A stretch of 64,000 bases of DNA from Chamaecyparis obtusa (lineage: Eukaryota > Streptophyta > Pinopsida > Cupressales > Cupressaceae): the NCBI GenBank assembly GCA_027943335.1, contig BSBK01002799.1, forward strand, positions 453,001-517,000, given 5' to 3'. The position numbers and the translations under genes are program-made. The first letter of the stretch is position 1; each line of letters starts with the position of its first letter. Shown here in pieces: positions 11,939 to 24,078 of the stretch. The notes under the pieces were generated by a model. The model saw only the letters and a program-made list of their open reading frames with translations. It had not been told where the DNA came from and did not search any database.

Positions 11939-14291
11939 TGTTGGTGTTCAAAATGGACGCTTATGCTCTCAAGCTACCAATATAGCCTCAGAAAGATTTT
12001 AGGATTGGATAGTTTCAAAATGTAGGAGGATCTTAGGGTAACTGGACAAACTATAGGGACAAGATTTCCCTCTTCACTTCTAGCTCTACAAAACCAAAGA
12101 CTGGGTCTAAACAATAGATTGATATTAAGAAAGTACTAAATTCTAACCTCACATAAATTGACTCTCTATTACTATAGGGTAACAAAACCACACAACCAAC
12201 AATTTAAAGCTTGAAAAGGTTATTGATTTTAAGATTTTGGAATGCAATAACTTCAACCAATGTATGTTAACAAGAGAAATACTCATTTAGGCCAGTGCCT
12301 CATCCATTGGGAAAGATTTCTTAGACACAAAGAGACATAGATTTGAGAATATCTGAGAATTCATGGCCATAAATACATTTATCCTAATCTTTACTACTTA
12401 CAAAACATCCTTACATAGACAAGGACAAACCCATATCCCATCTAGAGCATAGTTTAATCTAATCCTAGATCAAAACTCAAGAATGAAGATACATACATAA
12501 AAACAATATGTAATGAGCTAGACAACTCAAAGCTTACTTGACTTGACACAAAGGAGAGATAAGAATCAGATATTTGTATTAAGTATGATGAATTCCTTCT
12601 ACATATACAATGAATCACAAGACACCCTGCTTGCAAACTACAGCTTAGACCTGCAACTTTCTTCTTTCATTAACAAACACTGAATCAAAAACTATTACAA
12701 ACCCTTGGGACTAGAAACTTGGGACTATTTTGAACTTTGAAACTGGAACGCCTTCAAAAACACTAAATACCACTGGTTACCTTGGAATCCCAAATAGGTT
12801 AGGATGCAACAAGCTATGGGTAACCAGGGTAAGGGTTAGGTTTTCCAGCCACTAAACAATTCAAATAGATCATAAATTAATACATCTGGAGGGAAAACCA
12901 AGCAACCATGAGCAATCAAACCTAGAATCAATCTTCATTTATGGTAATTCTTCTGGAACTATACTGAAGATCATGAAACTCTATGAAAATCCATCTGATT
13001 TGACACTTACAACACATCTCAAACACCTTTATTCATTCCCCCCACAGCATAAAACTCCCTGCAGTCAATCATCATACTCGCTAGACCACACTGCAACAAT
13101 CGGCACCACCAAACAAATCAAATCTGACCACTAAAACAAATAAAACCAATCCTTTATATCGCTGAGAAACTTTCAAAAAATTTGAATTTGAACTACAACG
13201 GTCACTTTATGGCACCTACAATATATCGACGGTCACAATTTGAATTTGGATCAACTTTATAACCTGACCGTCAGATTCTCATGTTTCACGGGCTTTATGT
13301 CCTAGCTACATTTGGTGAATTGGTGATTGAAGGCCATTTCGCCTATTCACGTAATATTTTCCACCATTGCTAAACTATATGGAGAATGTACGAACACTTG
13401 AAACACCTATTAGAGCCACTAAACAAAATTATCAAGACTGCCAAACTGCATAGACCCACACATGAGCCCGTAAATATGCCACACGTCACCACCTGATATG
13501 CTGAAACCACCCAGTCACACTGACATGGGACCCACCCCAAAGCAATGCCATGACAAAAGAGATCAATAGATGGCACAAGATCTCATAGCTCTGACACATC
13601 TCATGAGAACTTATGCCAACCATTGATGAACTATGGATGTTAGAACCCTCTGAGCCTCAGAAAAGTAGGTCCCACTAACATCACATCCAGTCATTCACCC
13701 GTGGACCAATCAGAGATTGCCATATCAGCACACTTGGCGTATGGACCTACTTGAGAAGAAAGGAAATGTCATACAAGGAAATCAACAGCCATCTTAAGTT
13801 TGCAAGACTCTGACATAGTCTATGAGAAGATGCACCCATCATCAGATTGAGATGGTGTCAGATGCATTGGGCCCAAGGAATATTAAGCCAAAAACATAGG
13901 GAATATTAAGGCACTAACTTAGGAAGAATTAAAGCACTGCTAGGCTCGTAGACTTAGGAAAGATTAACTGGGGAGACTTAGGAAAAGTGACAAATATTAA
14001 AAAGGGGCCCAAACATAAAACCTTTAGTCGCAAGATCGCATAACAAGAAAAAGGTTCACGCTGTCATGTGACAAAGAGGTTAACAATTTAGCACAAGCAT
14101 TTTAGAATTTTAAGTGGCCTAAATAAAGAAACACAAAATTAGAACAAGGCCAGGGCATTTTTGGGGCTTTTCACTACAATGGCTAGTTTTTTCAAAATTT
14201 TCACCTAGGGTTTGAGCTAGAGACCTAAAAACAACTGCAGAGATCAGTAGAAAAAAGGCTAGAGCCATGCAAATTTTCATAGGTGCTAATA
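11939..14291 (-). repeat. 5' LTR of element A
   Basis: A 2353-bp partner of 2500-4904. It lacks about 45 bp near 12100 relative to the other copy. The junction lies at a repeated ACCAA, so it looks like a small deletion by microhomology. The inner end (in plus orientation) is GGTGCTAATA, where CA has become TA, so the terminal dinucleotide is damaged. Confidence 0.9.
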
Positions 14292-16660
14292 GATGCATAG
14301 CCTCAATGCTCACATCAACAAAATCCACCTTCTCAACCTTGTAGGCACTCAATGGTCAACACATGATAAATTTGTATTCATACTCATAAGGTTTGATCTC
14401 AGACTCAAAGAGAAATATCATTATTAACTACTTGTTGACAGTAGGGTCCTGTGGATCAATGTTTGGACTAGTAACATAGAGCCTTCTCATGAAAATGTTA
14501 ACATATAGCATAACAACATAAAATGTTTGGCTTTGGACCACCCTTCTAAACATGGAAACTCATTTCAAATAGTTACTTTCAACCCTTGACTAAACTTTGA
14601 AATGCAAATTCCTTCACCGCACATTTTTTTGTAACAACACCTTGAAAGGATTAGGAGCCACTATCCAATCATGCGTACTGATGTAATTAAATTTGGAAGA
14701 CTTTGTATACATTAACATGAACTTTGAGTAAGTCTTCAATAAGTTAAGGACACCATGATGTATTGAATTTTCATTCAAGAAAAGATCCTTGAGGGTTTAC
14801 AAATGTTAGGAAAGTTCAAGGAATTGAATGCAATCAGATTTACTATTTCGCTATGATAACAATCCTATTAGTTCATGCCAAAACCAAATATTAGCAAGTG
14901 CACCCTTTTGAAAATATTTCCTCTACAAACAACCTTTTATTTAGGAAAACCTATATATAATATAGGGGATGATTACTACTAAGAAATCACTTGCCATTAA
15001 AGGATGAGAACCTTTGAATTATGACTATCATTGTTTGATAGTTTTAAATAGTGCCTTGAACAATCAATATATGATACAGCTTGGGATATCTCACCAAGGA
15101 GTAAGAGAGAATACTATTGACAGTGGTCTTAGTATTTTAAAAGGATGCAAGACATTTGGAAAACCTTAGTCTATGACTTCTTCCTTTGAAGAAGATGTTG
15201 TCTAGTCTGAAGTTGGTTCACAATCTCCTGTCATTGACTCTTCATCCTCTGAAATAGAAATCACATATGGGGTAGAGAAAGTTTGTTTCTTAGATGCAAT
15301 TGTGAACTTCTCATAGCACTCCAATAGACACCTTGCAATGTCAAGGTCAGCTTCCACATTTTTGTCATTGTTAGCATCTTTGAATCTCTTCACAATAATC
15401 TTTTCTTGCTCATAAACATTCTTCATTTTCTTTAAGATAGAATTATCACTCTAAACATTACCATGAACATCATAACCTCCTTTTATCTTAGTTTGGAAGG
15501 AGATTCCTACCAATATCATTAGGATTTATTGATATTGTGCCATGGTTTTCAACAGGTCTTCCAAAAGAAAATACAATGTACTTGTTGCATAGATATCCAT
15601 CATGGATTCATTCATCACTAGGTATTCTAAAAGTTGAGTAACTACATTATCATGTTTAAATATAACATAAGCAGAGAAACCTAAGATAGGCTTAAGCTAG
15701 CTTGAAAGAATATTCTTAAGAATACTTGCTAAAGATTTGAGCACACTTTCTATCTAGTAGTCAAGTTATTTTTTAGCCTTTTTAATTTTCTCTATAGTTG
15801 ACTTACCCTCACGTCTGTGACCACCAAAACCTGTCCCTGGCCCCCAGACAATATTCACCATAGTAGAACCATATGGGGTAAGTAGTTCCAAATTAATGCC
15901 ACTAGGATGATAACCGACATTTGGTGTACTTGTACCAAGTCAGTTTCTAGATTTACAGCTACATATATTATACTTATTACAAGGTGGCTTTCCATGCTAA
16001 TCATCAGATCTAGTGGTTCCAGTGGTATACTCATTATAAATGAGTTCCAGTTTTGTCACTATATCATTGATTCTATAATTTGTTGCTTCACTACAAATGT
16101 GGCTACCTTTTCTTCCACTTTCCTTACACTAGGAATCAAAGGCAAACCCACAAGCTGCACACCAAGAAAATTCACAATTTGTACATACCCATGAGTTTGG
16201 ACACTGAATGCTCTCATTACTTGCTGCACTCTAGAGATAATTTACATCATTTCTATTCTTTGTCTTTCCATTTCCTTTAATTGAAGACATCCTCAAAAAT
16301 TTTAATACCTTCCCCTGCTGACACTTAATACAGTTGATCATATTAGCACTTGACATTGTACCATAAAGATCTCGGTATATAGTCCTCAACTAGTTGTCAT
16401 AGCTTTCTACAGTCCTAATACCAAGAAAATGGATTAAGTCTACTTTGCTAAGCTCCATTCCATACCTCAGATTTGGACATAAACATAAAATTGATTGTGA
16501 CACTGCTACCAGGATTCAACTGTGTAGCTTTAAAGTCAAACTCATTGACCCATGTTTCATGAGTAGTAGTTCACATGAACCCATTTCTCATGAGAATGAA
16601 TGGAACACTTAGCACTTATTGCATCTAGGTGAAGCTCACATGGGTGACACATCAAGACTT
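14292..16660 (-). pseudogene. Decayed reading frame of unknown function with a cysteine-rich motif
   Basis: A long minus-strand stretch that reads as protein if a few stops and shifts are bridged. Upstream (about 16450) it reads ELSKVDLIHFLGIRTVESYD. A cysteine-rich block (about 16140-16240) follows: CPNSWVCTNCEFSWCAACG, with CKES and GSHIC further on. Next come LELLTPYGSTMVNIVWGPG and GTGFGGHRREGKST (15790-15890), a helical stretch (TQLLEYLVMNESMMDIYA), and the open segment 15426-15202 with KKMKNVYEQEKIIVKRF. The part from about 14500 (YVTSPNIDPQDPTVNK) stays in frame up to the target site of element A and appears to resume left of it. The order GTGFG, helical repeat, then a KMK...Y segment recalls the region before the E2 fold of BIRC6/BRUCE-like ubiquitin enzymes. 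That resemblance is from memory and weak, and I see no E2 catalytic site. It could also be a transposon gene. Confidence 0.4.
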
Positions 16661-18755
16661 CAACTATCCCAATATTTCTCCTACTCAAGTGCACTTAACC
16701 ATGGAACTTCTACCAATGTTAAGTCCACTTATCCTGCTACCCCATTTAAAAAACCTTCAGCAAGTGTTGTTCCTTATGAACCATTCATTTTAAATCCCTT
16801 TTATCTCATCAATTGATAAGTAGGAGATATCTTCTACTTATAAAAATGATTCTTATTCATCTTCTTTTTTTTCCTATTTCACTAGTGTATCTCACCACCT
16901 CACCACTGTGAAGCAGAGATCAACACACTCTGTTGGTTGTTGTTGGTCACTGGGTCATGAAAGTTTTAATCAGCCCAACACTTGAGACCTTCTTAAATTT
17001 ATTGCATGCTATATTCATATACACAATGGAGGTTGAATTTATCTAATATGATCCTTTTGAAGGGTGCCAAAATACCCTTCCAAGGAAACATAGACTAAGC
17101 ATTCCTTGTATTATTATACTCGAAGAAGTTGGTGCAGAAGTTGCTAGAGATTTTTTTCTCAACAAATCAGAGTATTTATAATTGGACTCTCAACAAAATA
17201 GGAACCATAGTCTAGGAATTCTCAATCTCATATGAGGCTAGAGAACCTAGTGCAGGAAGTGGTAGAGTGGCTATTTTTATAAGCAAAGGAAATAATAAAG
17301 CTTATGATCTAGGTGCTGACAATGAAATAACATATTTATATGTTTAATGTAGTGGGTCTTCTAGGGAAAATACATTATCTTCAAGTTGTTTGTGACAATA
17401 ATCCTTGAGATACTGAGTTACTATTACCTCTATTTCAGTCTTTTGAGTTTGGAAATGAAATGTACATAAGAGGGTAAACATGCCTCTCATGGAGGGCCAT
17501 AAAAAGGAAACACAAACTATCACTTTCTTGCCGAGGTACTAAAATGACAAAGTATAGGGCATCCAGACACATCTAGGGGGAAGAACATTAAAAAATGCCA
17601 AAAATTGATTTCAACCTAAAAAAATAACTTAAAACAAGTGCTAAAAAATGTCTTGGAAGAATGTTTGTAATAAAAAAAAAGGCCAAGAGGAAAGTTGCAT
17701 GGATAAATGGTAAGGAAATCATTTGACACTTCATGAACTAGATCTCAATGTTTCTAAACAAGAATAATGATTTACAATACAGTAGAACTCTCCAAAAAGA
17801 TATAGGTGTTTCTTAAGAGTTGGAGTAGTTCATTTTTTCTAGAATGAATCTCAACACAATATTAATAATAATACCTAAATCTAAAAGCTAATGAGAGATT
17901 CATTAGTCTCATTAAGATGCATTTTAGAAATAATTATATTCATCCCTTTTCGGCCCATTTCCAAAAAAATCTATTCTTGTGAGCATAGACATATATGATA
18001 AGGCTTATTTGAATATTTATGAACTATCAATTCATATTTAATATTTATCTTGATCAATGATGAAGTATCATACTATCAAATGATTTAATTTTATATATTT
18101 CTTGCATTTTTTGTGGATAGGTCACCTTACTAAACCCAAAACTAAATTCTAGAATATATTGAAAAGACTCATAATCACCTTACAATTAGATCAGATTGAC
18201 TAAGATTAAATATGTGGAAGCATTGGTGAATATCTCTGTAGCTTGTAATTCATATTCTCTATCCATAACCCTATTAGTGTTAGTGTGGTGCAGGAGCACC
18301 TTGGATCACTATCAAGACCTAAGGAGGAAGCTATGAAGGAAAGAAGATAGAGAAGACCTACAAGGTAAATTAATGATGTAACATGGCTATTCAAGCCATT
18401 TGAATGTAATTGAAAAGTCAAAATGATAATATGGATGTAATTGCCAAGGTGGGCAAATAATAGCCTATAAGGGCTAATTGTGGGATTGATGGGTAGATTA
18501 GGATTTTTGATAATTTTAAATGTTTATAAGGTCATCCATAATTATAAATGGGTCTTTAGGTGTTTAGTTGTCAAAGTTGACAACTTGTTGTCAACTTGAC
18601 AACATTTCTTACATTTTAAATTGCAAATTTAGAGGGACAATTAGTTAAAAATGGATCCGAAGAGTAGTTTGGGGTTAGTTGTCGTGCTTTGTAGTTGTAG
18701 GTTTGAAATTCCATTCTGATTTATTCCAAAGAAGTTAAATGAATGTAGCTTTCAG
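16661..18755. other. Region without a recognisable gene
   Basis: AT-rich noncoding sequence with only short open frames, none recognisable. It ends in the probable intron before the first AP-4 mu-like exon, with acceptor TTTCAG at 18755. The paired palindromes at 18567-18603 are the only structure noted. Confidence 0.5.
18567..18603. repeat. Two adjacent short palindromes of the same sequence
   Basis: GTTGTCAA-AG-TTGACAAC (18567-18584) is followed after TT by GTTGTCAA-C-TTGACAAC (18587-18603). Both have perfect 8-bp arms. They could be the end of a small inverted-repeat transposon or chance. No function is claimed. Confidence 0.6.
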
Positions 18756-21074
18756 CACTGAGCTTTGAGATTATACAACAAGGATCAAAGAAAATGCTAG
18801 GAACATCTGTTACAAAATCAGTTGTGGCCAATGAGCGTGGAGGCAAAGAATGAGAGGAAGTTTTTGTTGACATCATTGAAAAATAAGCGTAACTTTTAGC
18901 TTTAGTGTAAGTACTTCCACAAAATCTCCTGAAAAGCATGAAGTTGTGCATAAATGTTGCATACAATTGATTATTACAGATTAGTTGAAAAATCAAATGA
19001 CTTTGAAATGCATGCATATTGAGTATTTTTTTGTGCCTTAACTTTTACTGTAGATGATGTTGATGAATTTAACAATATATTATTGTGTTGGAGCCATAAT
19101 CCTTAATGATGAATTGATATGAAACAGGGGTATATTCTAACATCTAAGAGTGATGGGACCATTCAAATGAAAAGCTATTTGACAGGCAACCTTGAAATTT
19201 GGCTAGCCTTGAATGAGGACCTGAGCATTGGTAGAAGTGGCCCTTCCTACTATGGTATATGTGTCTTTAAGTTATTTGATGCACTTCTAATCTTTTATCC
19301 ATTTCTGTTATTGTGAAGTTTATTATGACTCTTTTCAGTTAAAAGCTATGTTACCAAGTATTCCCTTAAGGAATCTTGCACCCATACCAGGTATGGGTTT
19401 TTCCCGAGCGTATGCCCTTGGTGTGTACCTGGGCATCTGAGTATGCCAAAGTACATACTCGGGCATACCAAAAGGAACTGAAAGGCAAAAAGTAACAAAA
19501 TAAGACTTTTTTGACCTTTTTTGTATTGAAAACCCTAAAATGACCCTAAACATCATTTTGCCTAATACAAAGATCATTTTTCTCTCTTCACTCTCTTTTC
19601 TCATTTTCTGCAAAAAACCTCGCTTTTCTCATTTTCTCTAAAAAAATCCTCTTTTCTGATCTTCTCTATTTCCTTTTTTCTCTATACCCCTTTGATCATT
19701 TGGTTTTTCTCACATATGACACCTTGTGCAACTTCTCATTTGCTACCGCTCAAAACCATTATGGTCTACACTCCAAAACCCCCACTGGATAGTGGGATCT
19801 CATTATATAAGAAATGTGATTACAATGAGGGGGTCTAGGAGCAGAAACTAGAATCAAGAACTCAGAAAACCAAAATTATCACTATTAAAAGCCAATTGAT
19901 AAAGATAAATAATAAATATTTAACTATCAATTGACATGTAATAATTTATCTTTATCATGATTTGGCATTTGACATTGATCAATGTTGAAGTATGCTACTA
20001 TTAAATGTATTTAGTTTTATAATTCTATATATTTTATCAAATAACATGCACACACACATACACCCCCAAACACATGTACCCACAAGAAAAAGAAATTTGT
20101 TTGTACCAATGTGTCCAGTTCTCGTAGTTGTACTCATGCCCATACCCAAATCAACAACTTAGGTTAAAAGCATTTTTTTCTCTTTTTAACGTTTTGGATT
20201 TTGGGTTTAATAGCTAAATTTATCATAGCTTCTTATTTGAATTTATATTCAAGTCCAATAATATTTTAGTTTAAATCTCATTTTAACTCACCGCAGACAT
20301 GCTTACCTGCTAATATTTAGAAGCAATTAGTTTACACTTCACTGTTTAAGTGTGATAAAGTTATAGTTGCAGCTGTATGTTGTTGTAGGTATTATTTATT
20401 CTTGTTTAAGAGTAATTAGTTTACTAACATAAAGATGCACATCATATTATGGCAGCTTAGCTGGGGTAGGAATGGTAGTGTTAGATGACTATAATTTCCA
20501 TGAATCAGTTTGGCTAGACAACTTTGATTTGGACCGAACATTAACCCTGGTGAGAGAGTAATGCTAGGTTTTGTCATGGAAATAATGGCATTAATGTTAT
20601 CATTAAAATCTGCTACAAAGCTAAGTTCCATCTCAAATGTTTATTTGTCAATGTGTTGCTTATTATACCACTTAATGTATAGGTGCCCCCAGATGGAGAA
20701 TTTCTTTTTATGAACTATCATATGACTCAAGAGTTTAAGTCTCCATTTCATGTGAATTGTTTGATTGAAGAAGCTAGTGCATTTAAGGTTTGAATTCTTC
20801 AATCATACTTCATAAGTACCTTGCATGATAAGATTTTCTCTAAAAGTACGGTGTATTATTCTATTAACTTACATTGTTGATGATTGTACTTTGGCTATTG
20901 CTAGTATTGCATCATTGGAAAGAGTATTTTGAATATTAAAGTTGATTTTCTTTTCCTTTTTATATTTTTCAACTGTTAGGCAGAGGTTATGCTAAAAGTG
21001 CATGCTGACTTTTCAAATATGATTACGGCCAACACTGTTGCATTGCCTATGCCTCTTCCAAAGTACATAACAAG
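18756..21074 (+). pseudogene. AP4M: AP-4 adaptor complex mu subunit, five internal exons (partial, damaged)
   Basis: Fragment of the medium subunit of the AP-4 coat adaptor, which binds sorting signals on cargo at the trans-Golgi. The exons are 18756-18906 (GTSVTKSVVANERGG, EEVFVDIIEK), 19128-19254 (ILTSKSDGTIQMKSYLTG, ALNEDLSIGR), 20461-20549 (VVLDDYNFHESVWLD), 20683-20787 (VPPDGEFLFMNYHMTQEF) and 20980-21074 (ITANTVALPMPLPKYI). All lie in the mu-homology domain. All introns start GT and end AG (GTAAGT at 18907), and the phases agree across every junction (0, 1, 0, 0). Exon 1 has a TGA at an expected Arg codon (after GGKE) and a missing A in the run after VDIIE, so the frame is lost before the splice site. 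The N-terminal half and the C-terminal exons are not in the window. The next intron holds gypsy element H. It is either a duplicated pseudogene or a real gene with local sequence errors. Confidence 0.85.
19380..19398. repeat. Palindrome inside the second visible intron of the AP-4 mu-like locus
   Basis: ACCCATACC-A-GGTATGGGT is a near-perfect 9-bp-arm palindrome. Variants of GGGCAT(A)CC recur within the next 90 bp, and CCCATACCC appears near 20143. This suggests that much of intron 19255-20460 is an old small transposon, but no clear terminal repeats or duplication were found. Confidence 0.4.
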
Positions 21075-21224
21075 GTATTTTTTTCTATATTAAAGAACTT
21101 GTGCATCTTTATTGTGGTTTAGTGATTGTGTGGGAAACTGATTTAAAACATCTCAACATCTTTTCATTAAATGCACATGTAACAAATATAAACTATCATG
21201 GTTGTTGATGATACATTCTCTTGA

Positions 21225-22483
21225 TGTCTACATCAAAACACCTAGGTCATTCCAAAAAGTATTTAAAATAATCTAAGTTGCGTAATAAACTAAGTTTCAA
21301 GGAAATAGTGGTTAAAAGGATCATATAAACTAGTTAAGCATTCAAACAACTAAATCAATACAACATATATACTATACCTACAAATGAAACCAACAATCAA
21401 AAGAGAATGAAAACCTCAAACTCAAGCGGTCTCCTTGATGTATAGATTTGTCCAATGCTTGGTTTGATATGTGTGCTCAAGCTACAAGGATTTAGAGGGA
21501 TTTTGGCATTATAAGGCTATGATTAATAGGTTTTTCCTCTAAAGGAGAGTGATAAATTTTCTTCAAATGGTGGCTGATTTGTGAAGGGAAGAGGGCTCAT
21601 TTTATAGGAAAAGAGGAGGGAAAATGGAGGGATAAGATTGAACACTCATGAAGGGATAGGATGCATTTGAGGGTGAGCACGTGGATTGTGCTTCTTCAAA
21701 ATCATAGCCTTGTGATAAGTTTCACAAGGAGAGAGCTTGAGAGGACATTATGGTTTGGGGATATATGTCATAAAGGCACATCTTGTCTCAAATCCCAAAG
21801 GTCAAGCCTTAAGAATTGTGACCATTTTGAGAAGATGGAATGGAGGATAAATGTGCAAGAATTTGGTTGAGGGTGTCAGAGCATTTAAGGTTGATAAGTG
21901 GAGAGGGAGTTGGGATTGGACAAGATGTGACATGAAGTAGACTTTGGAGTGGATTACAAATTCTTAATTTGTATGATTAAGGTTTTGTAAATGTCTAATG
22001 GGTGACTAGGCATGGATTAGAGGGAAAGTGGGAGATTTAAGAGGATGTGGTGGGAGGAGAGAGAATGAGTGGAGGTATAATTAGCTAATCAAGGATGATT
22101 AATCAATTAAAAGGGGATTAGTATTTGTGAAGGGGTTGTGTTGGATTTGAACCAAGGGTTAGGTGGTTAGAGGATGGTTATGTCAGGGGTTAAAGTTAGG
22201 AGCCATTTGCTCAAATAGAATTAAATGTATTATTTAATTCCATGTGAGAGGAAAGGAGAACTAATTTAAATAGATAAAGGTATTTATTTAAATTAATAGA
22301 GGAAGGGGATTTAATTAAATGGTTATTGGTTTTTGTTAGATTAATTGGACTATAGCTAATTAATGAAATTAATTAACAAGTGGGATAACATAATTTAATG
22401 AAATATTGAATATTTAATTAATAATGCCTTAGGAGAGAACTAACTTTGATTATAATTATGTTAATCAAATTTAGGTGTCTACA
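21225..22483 (-). repeat. 3' LTR of element H (left edge approximate)
   Basis: Read on the minus strand, it starts TGTAGACACC directly after a purine-rich tract, as a 3' LTR should. About 880 bp in, TATAAAATGAGCCC (near 21595-21610) is a good TATA box. The other end is placed at a TGATGTCTACATCA block near 21222-21235, about 150 bp past the last AP-4 mu-like exon. No second copy is available in the window to confirm the length. Confidence 0.6.
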
Positions 22484-22499
22484 TTTTGCCCCTCTCTGA
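22484..22499 (-). other. Polypurine tract of element H
   Basis: On the minus strand, TCAGAGAGGGGCAAAA abuts the TGTAGACA start of the LTR. This is the site that primes plus-strand DNA synthesis in LTR retrotransposons. Confidence 0.7.
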
Positions 22500-23553
22500 A
22501 GTAGGGTTAAAATAACACTATTTCAAAGATGTTTAAAATTTTTTAATGCAAAGAATAAAAGGAAACAAAATTACCACAGACTATGAGAAAATACACTAGT
22601 TAGACTAGGTAATGCCCCCTCAAGAAGGCATTTATGAAAGAAAAAGTGACCTGAGTGGCATCTCGAAAAGAAATTTGCCTCGGTGAGATAGAAGAAAGGG
22701 GAAGGGAAACATGACTTAATAATGTGATCAAACTAAAAAATAAAAGGCATGGCAATAAATGGGGCAAGAAAAGGTTGCCCCGAGACCAAAATTTTGAATA
22801 GGGTCTCTAGAAGGGGCCCTTACAAGGGTAGAAGGGTAAAAATGGAGCTCATTTATGAACATAGCCTTTTGAGAATAAAGCTATGAGAGAGATTTTAGTT
22901 GTTTAGATCATTTTAGAGTGATGGCACATGGAGGGAGATTGAGTCAATGGATGGATATGGTGAGGAGCATGGGACATCATCGGGTAGAGGACGAAAAACT
23001 TGGATCTTGACGCTACCTTTGTCACTTTTTTTTTGCATTTATTTCTTTCTTTTAAAGAATATGTAGCATTCTTGTAGGGGTCAAGAAGGGTGGTAATGTG
23101 GTCATGCCCAATGGGATCATGATCTCACCGACTAGAGTTTCAGGGTAGGGTTTGAGATTTAGGGATTTAATTTTTTTGTGTGATCACAAAAAATAAGGGT
23201 TGTGATAATTTTTTTTGTAGGAAGGTGTTCCTACCTTGAAGTTCTTATGAGAACATGTTCCCAATAGGGTTGGGAGGGATTGGCTGGAGGAATGCATTCC
23301 TATGAAGTGGGAGGAGGTAGAATTAGGATTTTGGTGGGAATGTGATTCTGCATGTGGGGAAGGGTTGGGAACATGATTGCATTCTCGTAGTGTAGGATCA
23401 TGAGAATTGGGAAAAAAGATTAGAGTAAAGGGATTAGGGTAGTGGGTTTAGGAAGAAAAGGGGTTTTGTGATAGAATAGATATGATAGGGACTGTGTTTG
23501 TATGTTTATAGTGGTTGATGGATAGGTTGAGGTTGCAGGAAAGACATGTAGCT

Positions 23554-24078
23554 ATGTTGAGGGCCAATGAATTCACACCTGCTCATTGGGTGCATGTAGA
23601 TGTGATCATATTAGGATGTCTAGTGAGGATGCCCCATTGTAGGGCATACATAGCCATGGTGATAGCTCTATGAAAGAGGTGGACATTAGAGACAACCACT
23701 TTCAATATTTTCACTAAGGAAATGACCTTTACTACAAAGGATGTCTATATAATTTTTAGGATACCTATTAGGGGGACAGAGGTAGTGGCAAACGATGTGA
23801 CATAGGCTAAGATGGTTCATGCATTATTTAGTTAGGACTAGAGGGTGGTGTTGAGATATGGACAACTAGCCTTAGATTATGATTTGGATCAGGCACTAGC
23901 ATCATGGAGGATTTACTTCTATATTTGTAGATTAGTAGGGCGTTATATTACTCTATATACATGTGGGATTGGGGTGACATTGAAATTGATATTGGTTATT
24001 ATAAAAATAACATATGTAGGTCAGTCGGAGGCTTGGAGAATACTAATATTAGTAGAGTTATGTCAAGATGTATATTAG
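23554..24078 (+). pseudogene. Plant mobile domain (PMD)-like reading frame, antisense to element H
   Basis: Plus-strand frame from ATG 23554 (MLRANEFTPAHWVHVDV). The stretch RWTLETTTFNIF, EMTFTTKDVYIIF and RIPIRGTE fits the PMD pattern (RW.PETHTFH, GEMT.TL.DV..L.GLP..G), the aminotransferase-like plant mobile domain. The frame has TGA and TAG stops at IAL-stop-KRW, after NDVT and around FS-stop-D-stop, then is open from 23845 to 24078 (QSEAWRILILVELCQDVY). Further plus-strand remnants with an Arg/Gly-rich tail extend to about 25800. PMD genes are known both as host genes (MAIN/MAIL1) and as cargo of Ty3 and Mutator-like elements. Antisense extra frames between pol and 3' LTR are known for Tat elements. 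The gene is dead in this copy. Confidence 0.65.

Larger units (their letters stand above)
2500..14291 (-). mobile_element. Element A: full-length Ty3/gypsy (Tat-type) retrotransposon, decayed
   Basis: An 11.8-kb element on the minus strand. Two long LTRs (2500-4904 and 11939-14291) begin TGTTGGTG and end GCTAGCA or GCTAATA in plus orientation. They flank gag, protease, an archaeal-type RNase H, RT, a degenerate RNase H and integrase, in that order on the minus strand. The flanking 5-mers are GATGT (2495-2499) and GATGC (14292-14296), a target-site duplication with one mismatch. Many stops and at least one frameshift interrupt the frames, so the copy is not autonomous. Element B at 39915-51018 is a sister copy with the same layout and related LTRs. 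Assignment to the Tat lineage rests on the additional RNase H and the PBS type; the exact lineage needs an RT tree. Confidence 0.9.

Noticed and set aside
15790..15830. GGHRREGKST fits a Walker A pattern (GxxxxGKST)
   Set aside because: No Walker B or other NTPase motif follows, and the preceding GPGTGFG context suggests another kind of protein. Probably chance.
19380..20145. A hAT-like or MITE insertion in the AP-4 mu-like intron bounded by CCCATACC motifs
   Set aside because: No matching terminal inverted repeats with a flanking duplication could be fixed, so only the palindrome is reported.
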